64,000 bases of DNA from Niabella beijingensis (lineage in GTDB: Bacteria; Bacteroidota; Bacteroidia; Chitinophagales; Chitinophagaceae): the NCBI RefSeq assembly GCF_020034665.1, contig NZ_JAIQDI010000001.1:3286001-3350000 (forward strand). The letters run 5' to 3'. The notes beneath the pieces are model-generated. The model was not told where the DNA came from. It did no database searches and saw only the letters and a program-made list of their open reading frames with translations. Numbering within the stretch: position 1 is the first letter of the stretch; the number at the start of each line of letters is the position of its first letter. Shown here in pieces: positions 34,262 to 43,995 of the stretch. Made by a program: the position numbers and the translations under genes.

Positions 34262-35118
34262 TGATTGAAGAGGGTATGCCCTCTGTTTGTATAATGATAC
34301 CTACGTACAACCAGAGCAAATATATTTCCCTGGGTATCGAAAGCGCGCTTCGGCAAGATTACACTAATATTAGTGTTGTGATCGCAGATGATTGTTCAAC
34401 GGATGATACAAAAGAGGTTGTTCAGAAATATCTGGCAGATTCCCGGGTTAAATATTGGAGAAACGATAGGAATCTAGGGAGACTTGCAAACTACCGGAAC
34501 TTGCTATATAATCTGACAAGTGCTGATTGGGTCGTGAATTTAGACGGTGATGACTATTACACCAATCCGTCTTTTGTATCCAATGCGATCAAGAGAATTG
34601 TTAAGGAAGGTACTGCTGAAAACGTGTTATTTTATCAGGCTGCACATATAGTTAAGTTCCCGGATAAACTGGAATACCCGAAATATTGTTTTTCGGGAGA
34701 GGAAATTATTTTAACCGGTAGCGTCTATGTGTTCGGCCCGGTTTCACGGCAAAACTTTTCTCATATGTCGATTATTTATAATAGGAAAAAGGCGATCGAA
34801 AGTGGATTTTATGAGATGAATATCAGCTCAGCTGATATTTACTCTATATACAAAAGTTGTATAAACAACCCGAATGACACTGTAATAGTCGCTAAAGAAA
34901 TATCCGGAATCTGGGTAAAGCATGGACAGAATATTTCTTCAAACCTGCGATTTTTTGACCAGTTTAAGAATTACGGATTGTATGTGAACCTATCGTTACT
35001 GGCAATAAAAAAAGGAATTGGGATTACTAAAGTAGCCGGTTGGCTTTTTAATCGAACTATGAGTTATTGGAAAGGGTATGCTTCTAAGCTGATGCAACGA
35101 AGACGGGTTCAACAATAA
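34261..35118 (+). CDS. Glycosyltransferase family 2
   Basis: A 285-residue GT-A enzyme. VCIMIPTYNQSKYISLGIES, IADDCSTDDTKEV and the DxD-like VNLDGDDYY near residue 93 are classic GT2 features. It adds one sugar to the repeat unit; donor and acceptor are unknown. A 180-bp gap separates it from the AsnB-like gene. Confidence 0.92.
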   Translation: MIEEGMPSVCIMIPTYNQSKYISLGIESALRQDYTNISVVIADDCSTDDTKEVVQKYLADSRVKYWRNDRNLGRLANYRNLLYNLTSADWVVNLDGDDYYTNPSFVSNAIKRIVKEGTAENVLFYQAAHIVKFPDKLEYPKYCFSGEEIILTGSVYVFGPVSRQNFSHMSIIYNRKKAIESGFYEMNISSADIYSIYKSCINNPNDTVIVAKEISGIWVKHGQNISSNLRFFDQFKNYGLYVNLSLLAIKKGIGITKVAGWLFNRTMSYWKGYASKLMQRRRVQQ

Positions 35119-35129
35119 ATGATCATAAG

Positions 35130-35252
35130 ATGATGAATCGTGGAACAATAGCTTTTTCATGCTACGCCTGGCGCGGATGGGTCAGAGCGATCTGTGTTAC
35201 TGATCTCGGAACGCGATCCGTTGAAGAAGGAGCCTTGCTCTGGATGATATAA
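35130..35252 (+). other. 40-codon open frame in a locally GC-rich patch
   Basis: Between the glycosyltransferase and the AsnB-like gene, a stretch starting ATGATGAATCGTGG codes for 40 residues, with YAWRGWVRAI inside, and ends with TAA. It is richer in G and C than the AT-rich genes around it. I recognise no family. It may be a remnant of another gene or insertion rather than a real protein. Confidence 0.2.
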
Positions 35253-35297
35253 CCGCTAACTTTTAAAAATTTATTGTCTAATAATACTTATTACTCA

Positions 35298-37205
35298 ATG
35301 TGTGGCTTTTCCGGATTTATTGACTATACCTGTTCTTTAACAGAGGAAGATATTATTAAAAGTACAAAGACGCTGCGTCACAGAGGCCCGGATGGCTTTG
35401 GTTATGAATTTATTTCAACAGATCAATGTCATATCGGTTTGGGGCATACGAGGCTATCAATAATCGACTTAAGCAATAATGCAGGACAACCGATGTGGTA
35501 CCGGTCCTATTGCATTGTTTTTAATGGGGAGATCTATAATTTTAAAGAGATTAAAGAACGGTTAACTTTAAAAGGCCATGTGTTTAACACGACCAGTGAC
35601 ACAGAAGTTATCTTGCACGCTTATGAGGAATGGGACGCAAACATGTTACATGAATTTATTGGAATGTTTTCCATTGTGATCTATGATAAAGAAAAACATC
35701 AATTGTTTATTGCGCGTGACAGAGCTGGAGTAAAACCTTTGTATTATTCTGTTGATGACAAGGGCTTGCTTTTTGGATCCGAGCTAAAAAGCCTCATGAG
35801 TCATTCACGGTATGTTAGAGCCATTAATATCGATGCTCTTGCCTTATATTTACAATATGGTTATATACCTGCCCCTCACAGTATTTTTAAAAAAACATAC
35901 AAACTCAAACCAGGGCATTACATAGAGTATAATATTTCAGATAAAAAGCTCAATGAGAAACAATATTGGAATGTGTATGATTGTTATAATCAACCGGAAC
36001 TTAAAATTGAATTCGAAGAAGCTAAGAACGAAACAAGACATATTTTAAAAAAAGCTTTTCAGTTGAGAATGGTAAGCGATGTACCCGTTGGTGTTTTTTT
36101 AAGCGGCGGCTTTGATAGTACCTGCGTCACAGCTTTATTGCAACATGATTCAACCGAGCGGTTAAAAACTTTTACGATTGGAATGACCGATCAAAATCTT
36201 AATGAAGCCCCTTATGCAAAAGAAATAGCGCATTATCTGGGAACGGATCATACCGAAATGTACTGTACTGAACAGGAAGCTCTGAATATCATTCCAGACC
36301 TCCCGTTTTATTATGACGAACCTTTTGGAGATAGCAGCGCAATTCCGACTATCTTAGTGAGCAAAATTGCGGCTAAAGATGTTAAAGTAGCCTTATCAGC
36401 AGATGGGGGCGACGAGATTTTTGCCGGGTATACCCGGTATATTTATGCAGAAAATAGTATGCGATATGCTATAAAAACTCCCAGTTTCTTAAAGAAAATT
36501 GCGAGCAGCGTAATGGACCGACTTCCGCCTGAATATATACCTGGAGGAAATAAGATTGAACGCTTTCCCTTGCGATATAATAAAGCTAAGGAGCTGCTTA
36601 AGCTGAAACCGGTGGCGAAGGAAATAATGGATTTTGCAACGAAAAATATAGACTGGGAGAGTACCAAGACCCTTTTTAAAGATGATGTAAGATTGGTGAA
36701 TACTTTTTTTGACAGTACTGAATTAAAGGGGGAGCGGTTTTCCCTGTTCCCCTATATGATGGCAATGGACTATCAAACTTATTTGGTGGATGATATTTTA
36801 CAAAAAGTAGACCGTGCAACCATGAGTGTTGGTTTGGAAGGAAGAGAGCCTTTCCTCGATCAGCACATTATAGAATGGGCCGCCCGATTACCCTTAGAGT
36901 ATAAGTATAAATCTGGAATACAGAAGCATATTCTTAAGGAAATAGCTTATGACCTGGTGCCTAAAGAATTGTTGGATCGGCCTAAATCGGGATTCTCCAT
37001 TCCCCTTGGTAAATGGATGCATGGTTTTCTTAAAGATAAGGTTGATTATTATTTTTCCGATACGTTTATAAAAAAACAGGGGATTTTTGAGCCAGAGAAT
37101 TTAAAAGCGCTTTTAAGCGATTTTTATAATAAGCGCAAACGCGGTGCAGCAGTTATCTGGTTTATATTGGTATTTCAAATGTGGTATGAAAAGTGGATGG
37201 ATTGA
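35298..37205 (+). CDS. AsnB-like glutamine-dependent amidotransferase
   Basis: A 635-residue two-domain enzyme. The class II glutaminase domain starts with MCGFSGF; Cys2 becomes the N-terminal nucleophile, which fixes the start at 35298 and not 35274. The synthetase domain has the PPi loop SGGFDST at 269-275 and SADGGDEIFAGY. Asparagine synthase B makes Asn from Asp, but homologues in polysaccharide loci (such as WbpS) are thought to convert uronic-acid carboxylates to amides. The location between glycosyltransferase genes favours the second role; an asparagine-synthetic role is not excluded. Confidence 0.88.
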   Translation: MCGFSGFIDYTCSLTEEDIIKSTKTLRHRGPDGFGYEFISTDQCHIGLGHTRLSIIDLSNNAGQPMWYRSYCIVFNGEIYNFKEIKERLTLKGHVFNTTSDTEVILHAYEEWDANMLHEFIGMFSIVIYDKEKHQLFIARDRAGVKPLYYSVDDKGLLFGSELKSLMSHSRYVRAINIDALALYLQYGYIPAPHSIFKKTYKLKPGHYIEYNISDKKLNEKQYWNVYDCYNQPELKIEFEEAKNETRHILKKAFQLRMVSDVPVGVFLSGGFDSTCVTALLQHDSTERLKTFTIGMTDQNLNEAPYAKEIAHYLGTDHTEMYCTEQEALNIIPDLPFYYDEPFGDSSAIPTILVSKIAAKDVKVALSADGGDEIFAGYTRYIYAENSMRYAIKTPSFLKKIASSVMDRLPPEYIPGGNKIERFPLRYNKAKELLKLKPVAKEIMDFATKNIDWESTKTLFKDDVRLVNTFFDSTELKGERFSLFPYMMAMDYQTYLVDDILQKVDRATMSVGLEGREPFLDQHIIEWAARLPLEYKYKSGIQKHILKEIAYDLVPKELLDRPKSGFSIPLGKWMHGFLKDKVDYYFSDTFIKKQGIFEPENLKALLSDFYNKRKRGAAVIWFILVFQMWYEKWMD

Positions 37206-37350
37206 TAAGTGTAAATAAAGTATTCTCCCGGCATTTTGAAAGTACTGTTTATCATTGCTTGTCAAATGGAAGCATCTGGGATTTAATACGTTTGATAGTT
37301 TTCATATTTGGGGCGGTAATATATTAGTTCAAAAAGTTTTCGACCAGAAG

Positions 37351-38478
37351 ATGGAAAATAATAAGAAAAAACGCAGGGTTCTCCACATTTTATACGGAGG
37401 ATTGGGAGGACATGCAAGCGTTTTCTTTTCAATAGTAAAAAGCGATGTTAGCAGCGAATTTCAAAGTATAGCATTATTTTATGGAGTTGAAGAAGTTAGA
37501 TCCGATTATCTGAAACGATGCGATTTAATGAATATTCCCTATAAAGTCCACCAGAAGAAAAAGGGAATTGATCTTAGGTACTATTTTTCTGTTTTTCATA
37601 GCCTTGTTAAATTAAAACCCGATGTTATTTTTCTACACAGCGCCTCATTAATTCTTCCTGTTACTTTATACCGCCTGATTCACAAACGAACCATAATAAT
37701 AACCAGAGATACACAGGCCCATCATTTAAAGAGAAAATCAGAATGGTTATTTTTTAGAATGGCACTACGTGTTACAGACCATTTTGTTTTCTTAACAAAA
37801 GATTCACTGGACGGCGCGAAAGCCTATTTTAAAAAGGCTGATCGCCTTTTTAAAAAGGCAACAATCATTCCTAATGGTGTTGATACCGACATATATGCCC
37901 CTCATAAGCAAGAAATACATTTACGATCTATTACGATTGGGATGCAGAGCCGGTTGCAAAAGATCAAAGATCATCCTACTTTGTTGAGGGCTTTTGCATT
38001 GGTTAAAACGAAAATACCGGAGAAGGATTTTAAATTGAGAATTGCTGGTGACGGTTCAACATTGGAGGAATTGCAAAACCTGGCAAAAGCATTGGGCATA
38101 GGATCAGATGTTGAGTTTTGCGGAATGTTGAATGAAGAAGCATTGGTAAAGTTTATGGACAGTCTGGATATTTACGTGCATGCTACACATGGCGAAACAA
38201 TGAGCAATTCGATCATGCAGGCGCTGGCATGTGGGTTACCTACGGTTGGTGCGGATGTATGGGGAGTGAACAATATGATTCATCCATATGTTACAGGATT
38301 GTTGTTTCCTCGGGAGGATGCGACGGCCCTGAGCCAAAAAATCATAGAGCTTGTTTTAAATAATACCCTTCGGGTTCAATTATCAACAGAAGCCAGAAAC
38401 TATGCAATAGCACACTATTCGCTTAACAGGTTATTTAATGACTATCGACCTTTATTTGGATCGAATAAAAAGCAGTAA
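37351..38478 (+). CDS. Glycosyltransferase family 4
   Basis: A 375-residue GT-B retaining glycosyltransferase. RVLHILYGGLGGHASVFFS forms the N-terminal Gly-rich loop and TIIPNGVDTDIY the inter-domain linker. IGMQSRLQKIKDHPTLLRAF, HGETMSNSIMQALACGLPTV and the following GADVWGV make up the donor site; the usual EGxxxxxxE motif reads GETMSNSIMQA. The ATG at 37351 is preferred over an upstream TTG at 37255, which would add 32 unlike residues. It adds a sugar to the repeat unit at the inner membrane. Confidence 0.88.
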   Translation: MENNKKKRRVLHILYGGLGGHASVFFSIVKSDVSSEFQSIALFYGVEEVRSDYLKRCDLMNIPYKVHQKKKGIDLRYYFSVFHSLVKLKPDVIFLHSASLILPVTLYRLIHKRTIIITRDTQAHHLKRKSEWLFFRMALRVTDHFVFLTKDSLDGAKAYFKKADRLFKKATIIPNGVDTDIYAPHKQEIHLRSITIGMQSRLQKIKDHPTLLRAFALVKTKIPEKDFKLRIAGDGSTLEELQNLAKALGIGSDVEFCGMLNEEALVKFMDSLDIYVHATHGETMSNSIMQALACGLPTVGADVWGVNNMIHPYVTGLLFPREDATALSQKIIELVLNNTLRVQLSTEARNYAIAHYSLNRLFNDYRPLFGSNKKQ

Positions 38479-38491
38479 CGTTAACGTGCTC

Positions 38492-39628
38492 TCAATTCAC
38501 TTCATTTTTTAGTAATAACTTGTAACAACTCAAAGTTTCGTTAGCATTTTTAGTCCAGGAAAATCTATCCAAATTAAGTCTTAATTGATCTCCATAGTTT
38601 TCTTTCACGGTCTTATCCATCAGAAGGATCTCAATTTTTTTGGCAATATCATGTGTGTTTAAAGGATCAAAGTAAAGAACGCTATCACCACATATTTCAG
38701 GTATACAGGAAGCATTGGAGACTGTAGACACTGTGCCAAGTGCTGCGGCCTCTAATGGTGGAAAGCCAAAGCCTTCATAAATTGATGGGAAAGCAAATAG
38801 TTCGGCGTGCTTATACAGCCATTTTAAGTCTGAAAAAGATACGAAGTCGGTGTAAATAATATTTTTATTCTGATTTATTAATTTAATAACCTTTACGTAA
38901 TTGTGTTGCCGCTTTCCAACTATCACAAGCTTCAAGTCTGCCAGCTGATTATTTGTTTTTAACAGCATATTAAATGCTCTTATTAAGTTAATATAATTTT
39001 TTCTGGGTTCTATATGTCCAACGGATAATATATATCTGTTGCTGATCAGCCCTGAAAGTAAATCGGAAGGGCTCGTGTTATCATTGTCTCGAAAATCATC
39101 AAAATTTATCGCTTCGTGAATTACTTTGACTTTTTTATCGTCAATTTTATAAAAGTAAAGTAGCTCATCTTTGGTAAATTGAGATATTGCAATTATTTTA
39201 TTTGCTCTCTCGATTGATTTTTTTACTTTATACTTTAAAAATAAATATCTAAGCGGTGAATAAGTTTTCGGGTAGCGTTCAAATCGCATATCATGAACAG
39301 TTAATATGGTTTTCGCATGTTTTAGTTTGGGGGAATGAAAAAAGGGAGAATGAAACACGTCAAACTGCTCATCTTTTTCTTCCTTTAACCAAAATTTATT
39401 TTCCGTTATACTTCTTTTTATCTTACTATTTGATGCAAATGGAGTTGCTTTGAATTTCCATCTTTGGGGCAATTTCTCAGTACCATACTTGAAATAATCT
39501 TTTGCCAAATAAATAATATAATCATTAGTTACATCTACTTGTTCCAGATGTGTAATGAGGTTGTATATATATGTCCCTATTCCTCCGGTACGAGGTCCAT
39601 AAAAACTAGCATTTATTGCTATTTTCAT
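38492..39628 (-). CDS. Glycosyltransferase family 4, opposite strand
   Basis: A 378-residue GT-B glycosyltransferase. IAINASFYGPRTGGIGTYIYN is the N-terminal loop; SVGHIEPRKNYINLIRAF and FPSIYEGFGFPPLEAAALGT hold the donor-binding EGFGFPPLE motif. It resembles WbdA/mannosyl-type GT4 enzymes. It points against the rest of the cluster and is very AT-rich, which suggests it was acquired separately. The 204 bp upstream (39629-39832) separate it from a divergent acyltransferase gene and should hold promoters for both. Confidence 0.92.
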   Translation of the reverse strand: MKIAINASFYGPRTGGIGTYIYNLITHLEQVDVTNDYIIYLAKDYFKYGTEKLPQRWKFKATPFASNSKIKRSITENKFWLKEEKDEQFDVFHSPFFHSPKLKHAKTILTVHDMRFERYPKTYSPLRYLFLKYKVKKSIERANKIIAISQFTKDELLYFYKIDDKKVKVIHEAINFDDFRDNDNTSPSDLLSGLISNRYILSVGHIEPRKNYINLIRAFNMLLKTNNQLADLKLVIVGKRQHNYVKVIKLINQNKNIIYTDFVSFSDLKWLYKHAELFAFPSIYEGFGFPPLEAAALGTVSTVSNASCIPEICGDSVLYFDPLNTHDIAKKIEILLMDKTVKENYGDQLRLNLDRFSWTKNANETLSCYKLLLKNEVN

Positions 39629-39832
39629 TTTGTAAATATCTTTAGTCGTAAAAAAGGTTACTAAAATTGCAAGGTAGTCTTTATAGCATCAAAAATGAAA
39701 AAATATTTTTTAGTGATATTTATAAGCTGTTATTTCACATATAAATAATTAAAGGTTTCGTATAATTGGCTTTTTAAAGCTCAATAGGTAGAATATGAAA
39801 ATTGGCGTAACTATTTAAATTCAATTTTTGGG

Positions 39833-40981
39833 ATGAGATCAACTAATATTGTTGAAAATAGAAATATACAGACTATCCAGGTGTTAAGAGCTATTGCAAG
39901 TCTTTTAGTTGTTTTACTGCATGTGACTGAAACTGTCAGGCAGATCTTTGGATTTCAGTTTTTCGGAGGAATTTTTCGATTCGGGGGAGCAGGTGTCGAC
40001 ATCTTTTTTGTTATTAGTGGATTTATAATAGCGTATACCTCGGTGCACCATATAGAGACGCCTGGCGCATTGCCGGTATTTTTATCAAAGCGGTTTATCC
40101 GGATTTTTCCTACTTATTGGATAATCATCTCTGGTTTTTTGATGATGCAATTATTATTGCCAGGTTTTTACAGGACACTCTATAGTTTTGATATTAAGAA
40201 CATTCTGGGTACTTTTTTATTATTGCCGGATCACACGATGGTTAATGGGGTAAGCTGGACACTGACTTATGAATTGTTTTTTTATGTCTTGTTTGCCCTG
40301 GTGTTTTTAATAAGAAGTAAAAATGTTCTGATTTTTTTAATGATGGGATATGTTTTGATTTTGACGCTGGTTTCTATATGGGGATCATCGGAAGGGAATA
40401 GGGGGGGCTGGAGTGGGGTGGTATTATTCCCCATGAATATTGAATTTTTTATGGGTGTAAGTATCGCATTAATATATAAAAGGATATTCCAAAGAAGATC
40501 AGTCCTCCTTATATGGGCTGGAAGTGTGCTGTTTTTTGCAGGAGCAATACTTGATATTTATAAGGTGTCTCTTTCGGACAGTGCTTTGCAACGGGTGATT
40601 TATTTTGGGGTACCAGCCTTTTTCCTGGTTTGGGGATGTGTTGCGTTTGAGCAAAGACGATCTGTAAACATCAGCAAAACGTGGATACTTCTAGGAGATG
40701 CCTCTTATTCTTTATACTTGCTGCATTTACCCTTTGTGGCTGCTTTGGCAAAAATATTATTCAGAAAGGGAGTGGATAGTAGTTTTATTGTTCATAACTG
40801 CTATTTATTGCTTATTGCTGCTATTTGTATCATAAGTATTGTTTTTTTTAAATATATAGAAAAGCCCGTAATTAAAATATTGAATAAAAATGTCCAAAAT
40901 AAACTGTCTATGTCTCGAGGCAGGTGGTATGCGGAAAAGAAAGTAAATATAGATGAAAGACATGCTGGAGAAAAAGGCTGA
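39833..40981 (+). CDS. Acyltransferase family 3 membrane protein (OafA/WecH-like)
   Basis: A 382-residue inner-membrane protein with about ten hydrophobic helices. IQVLRAIASLLVVLLHVTE at the start, with the His of LLHV, GAGVDIFFVISGFII, and KRFIRIFPTYWI are the family signature of acyltransferase 3. It should put acetyl or another short acyl group on a sugar of the polysaccharide, using a cytoplasmic acyl-CoA. It is divergent from the reverse-strand glycosyltransferase and is followed 50 bp later by the beta-helix protein. Confidence 0.92.
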   Translation: MRSTNIVENRNIQTIQVLRAIASLLVVLLHVTETVRQIFGFQFFGGIFRFGGAGVDIFFVISGFIIAYTSVHHIETPGALPVFLSKRFIRIFPTYWIIISGFLMMQLLLPGFYRTLYSFDIKNILGTFLLLPDHTMVNGVSWTLTYELFFYVLFALVFLIRSKNVLIFLMMGYVLILTLVSIWGSSEGNRGGWSGVVLFPMNIEFFMGVSIALIYKRIFQRRSVLLIWAGSVLFFAGAILDIYKVSLSDSALQRVIYFGVPAFFLVWGCVAFEQRRSVNISKTWILLGDASYSLYLLHLPFVAALAKILFRKGVDSSFIVHNCYLLLIAAICIISIVFFKYIEKPVIKILNKNVQNKLSMSRGRWYAEKKVNIDERHAGEKG

Positions 40982-41031
40982 CAACAAAACAGCTAATGAT
41001 TTTATGCTTTAAAAGAAACAACCGGTTAGAT

Positions 41032-42465
41032 ATGAAAATATATACATCAGTTCTTATCGCATGTATCATTTTGCAGGTAAATAGTGTTACAACAAAGGGC
41101 CAGGCATTTGTAGAAAAGAGTATTAAAGAATTCGGGGCAAAAGGAAATGGAAAAGTAAGTGATCATGAAGCATTTAAAAAAGCCCTGGCTTTTTTTGACA
41201 AGAGACATGGAAATGGCAAATTGATTATTCCGAATGGCACATATCGGATAGGACGCCAGGTATATAATTTTGGCGCCAAGAAGAAAAACTTGTATTCTCC
41301 TGATGATGTTGTGCAAATAACCGGATTTGAAAACTTCACAATAGAGGGGCAGGGACAATCTATATTGATTTATGAGTCTGGATTAAAGTTTGGGTCTTTT
41401 GAATCACAAACAAAAAAATTAGAGGTCAAAAGAAACTTTTTTGATCGTACAAAAGCGGCATTTCCCGGCTACTGTATCCGCATTGAAAATTCCAAGAATG
41501 TTCTTATTCAGAATATTCAACTGGATGGGAATCTGAAAAGTATGAATATCGGAGGTGGATATGGGGATGTGGGCATCCAGTTGCCTTATACCGGGATCTA
41601 CATATTGAATTCAGTATCGGTTAGAATTAAGAATACCTATGTACATCATTTTGGACAGGACGGTATTACCATTTCCAATGCAAATAAAGTACCGGATAAT
41701 ATTCAGTTAAGTGAGTCAAAATTTGAGTATAATGCACGCCAGGGTCTTTCCTGGATTGCAGGCAATGGGCTGTCTGTTTATAAATGTGTGTTTGGAAATA
41801 CGGGGGAGGGCGGTCTTTTTTCGCCGCCGGGAGCCGGAATTGATATTGAACCTGAAAGGGGAAGTGTCAGAAATGGAAAGTTTGAGTTCTGTGAATTTTC
41901 GAATAATAAAGGGTGCGGTGTGGTTGCTGACCGTGGTGATAGCAAAAACATGACTTTTAGCAATTGTGTTTTTAATGTAAAAGATAATTGGGCCATTTGG
42001 GTTACTGCGCCGGATTATAATTTTTTGAATTGTAGGATATACGGACCGGTTGTACACGGATACCGGGCAACGAATGACAATGATGCTACAAAATTCATTA
42101 AATGTTATTTTGAGGATATTGCAGGAAAAGGTAATACTGTCAGTAAGTTTATGATTGAGACCAATTATGCCTCCCGGATATTGATTAAGGATTGTGAATT
42201 TTCGATCAATTATAAAAGACCGTTCTGGTTTGTCTCGCAATATAAGATAGCCGATAGCATGAATAAATTAGTAAACAACAAATTTTATTTGAAAAATCCT
42301 GGAAATCCCAATAAGAACTTTATGGGGTTAGTGCTTGGCGCAACGTTAAAGGGAAATATTGTATTTATCCCGAAAATAAGATCAGCGGATGAAGTCTACG
42401 TAAAGGGACTTTTTAATCATCCTCAAAATATAAACCTGGGTGGAAATCAGATAATCATTAAATAA
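41032..42465 (+). CDS. Exported right-handed beta-helix protein (pectate-lyase-like)
   Basis: A 477-residue protein with a signal peptide (start at 41032, hydrophobic 5-16, cleavage near TKGQA). SIKEFGAKGNGKVSDHEAFKKAL is the typical N-terminal motif of the Pectate_lyase_3/glycosyl hydrolase 28-like beta-helix, and repeated Asn-rich coils follow (NVLIQNIQLDGN, NMTFSNCVFN, RILIKDCEF). Such proteins cut or bind polysaccharides. Inside a biosynthesis locus it may trim the polymer, release it, or act as a C5-epimerase or lyase. It converges on the next gene, overlapping by 8 bp. Confidence 0.82.
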   Translation: MKIYTSVLIACIILQVNSVTTKGQAFVEKSIKEFGAKGNGKVSDHEAFKKALAFFDKRHGNGKLIIPNGTYRIGRQVYNFGAKKKNLYSPDDVVQITGFENFTIEGQGQSILIYESGLKFGSFESQTKKLEVKRNFFDRTKAAFPGYCIRIENSKNVLIQNIQLDGNLKSMNIGGGYGDVGIQLPYTGIYILNSVSVRIKNTYVHHFGQDGITISNANKVPDNIQLSESKFEYNARQGLSWIAGNGLSVYKCVFGNTGEGGLFSPPGAGIDIEPERGSVRNGKFEFCEFSNNKGCGVVADRGDSKNMTFSNCVFNVKDNWAIWVTAPDYNFLNCRIYGPVVHGYRATNDNDATKFIKCYFEDIAGKGNTVSKFMIETNYASRILIKDCEFSINYKRPFWFVSQYKIADSMNKLVNNKFYLKNPGNPNKNFMGLVLGATLKGNIVFIPKIRSADEVYVKGLFNHPQNINLGGNQIIIK

Positions 42466-43825
42466 ACCGTTTGCCGGTTGATTTTAGAAATCTTAAATTG
42501 TTTTTTTGATACATGATGCCCAAGAAAATTGCATAAAAAGGGGTGCAGGGGATTTTATAACGGGATAGCGTACCAAAATTGCCCGTACTGACACCGACAG
42601 CAAACGCAAATATCAGCACAAAAATCAGGCAAAATTGAAGGGTGGGGTCAGAAGCAATTGTTCTGAATATTCTTTTTATACCAACCACAAATAAAAGCTT
42701 GATTGTTAGGAATAAGAATAATGCAGATTCAATAGCAGCTATGAGGATGATTACTTTTTTCCCCTCCCAAAGGTAAGGCCGAAAAAGTGTTACGTTTACA
42801 GCCAAAGGAAATTTGATAAACATATCAGCAACCCCATTCATTTGACCTAAATCGTAAGTAGAACCTTCATCTCCTGTTGAATACGTAATCCAGTTTCGGG
42901 TTCTCATAGCTGTTTCCTCAATATTGTCAAGCGAATAGCGTCCCAGTGAATCTTCACCTAAGAACGTCATCGTATAATACGAACCAATAATTGCTATAGT
43001 AAAAACGGTAAGTTTAAGAAGGAATTTGCCGGCTTTATTTTTCATTTGGTCAGTATAAACTGAAAGCACCCAAAAAAGCAAAGCGGGCGTAAATGCCAGT
43101 AAAATGTACATTTTTACTCGTGCTACGAGTACAAGGCTAATTGTTGTTAAAATAATATTGGTTAACTTGAAATTTCGTTGTATCAACATTTGAAATACTC
43201 CAAACGTTAACCAGCCAAGCCCGAAGATACAAATGGTATCCTTAAAGATACCAGACCCCCAAACGGCCACACTAGGAATAAATAGTGTAGCAATAGCAAT
43301 AGGTTTAATAAACAAAGGGTAGATGTTTGCGAAAGTTCGAAATAACGCCCAAACTCCTGTAAAGGAGAGTGCTGCAAATAGTACCGCGGTAGGTAAATAG
43401 GTATTGCCTGTAAATAAGCTCAATAGAGCTGTTATAGAGGCTGCCGAATAGGTGGATGTCGCAGATGTGTCACTGCCATACCAAATCATTTGTGAGATAT
43501 AGTTATAATAGCCGATAGTTGTTTGGTTCGGGATGTGTAAAATCAAATTAATCCATTTTATAACAGAGTCATTTAACGAACTGTTAATAATCTTAGCATG
43601 ATGAAAATACCCCATCGTATCGCCTCCTCCTCCATAATAATATTCATAAATCAGCCCAATAAACAGTGCTCCACAAATTTTAACTGTGAAGGCGGGAATA
43701 AAATATGACCGATAAGGATGTCCAGAGTGATAATGTTTATTGCGATAGCGTATGGCAATCGCATAAACAAATGCTAACACAAATGGAAGAATCGCATAAT
43801 CCAGCAGTGTTATATTTTGCATCAT
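42458..43825 (-). CDS. Polytopic membrane protein, candidate Wzy polymerase
   Basis: A 455-residue inner-membrane protein with about eleven hydrophobic helices and long loops. It does not match a named family I recognise, but size, topology and place fit an O-antigen/capsule polymerase, which usually diverges beyond recognition. It is the only such protein in the locus. YEYYYGGGGDTMGYFHHAK (about residues 60-78) is a charged Tyr/Gly-rich loop, and FRPYLWEGKKVI near residue 345 is another conserved-looking loop. It lies on the minus strand, converging on the beta-helix gene. Confidence 0.6.
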   Translation of the reverse strand: MMQNITLLDYAILPFVLAFVYAIAIRYRNKHYHSGHPYRSYFIPAFTVKICGALFIGLIYEYYYGGGGDTMGYFHHAKIINSSLNDSVIKWINLILHIPNQTTIGYYNYISQMIWYGSDTSATSTYSAASITALLSLFTGNTYLPTAVLFAALSFTGVWALFRTFANIYPLFIKPIAIATLFIPSVAVWGSGIFKDTICIFGLGWLTFGVFQMLIQRNFKLTNIILTTISLVLVARVKMYILLAFTPALLFWVLSVYTDQMKNKAGKFLLKLTVFTIAIIGSYYTMTFLGEDSLGRYSLDNIEETAMRTRNWITYSTGDEGSTYDLGQMNGVADMFIKFPLAVNVTLFRPYLWEGKKVIILIAAIESALFLFLTIKLLFVVGIKRIFRTIASDPTLQFCLIFVLIFAFAVGVSTGNFGTLSRYKIPCTPFYAIFLGIMYQKNNLRFLKSTGKRFI

Positions 43826-43995
43826 TACAGTGGGTGATTTTAGAGGTAAAATTAATGTATTCTGTCGTCATCTATAAAAGGTTCCTGGGATATTTCAAAA
43901 CTCGCTGCGGAAAAAACGATACGGCTAGGCTATTTAACCTTCTTTCACGGAATGGCCGCTTTTTAGTAGTGTTGCTTTATTTACTTTTATGTGGT

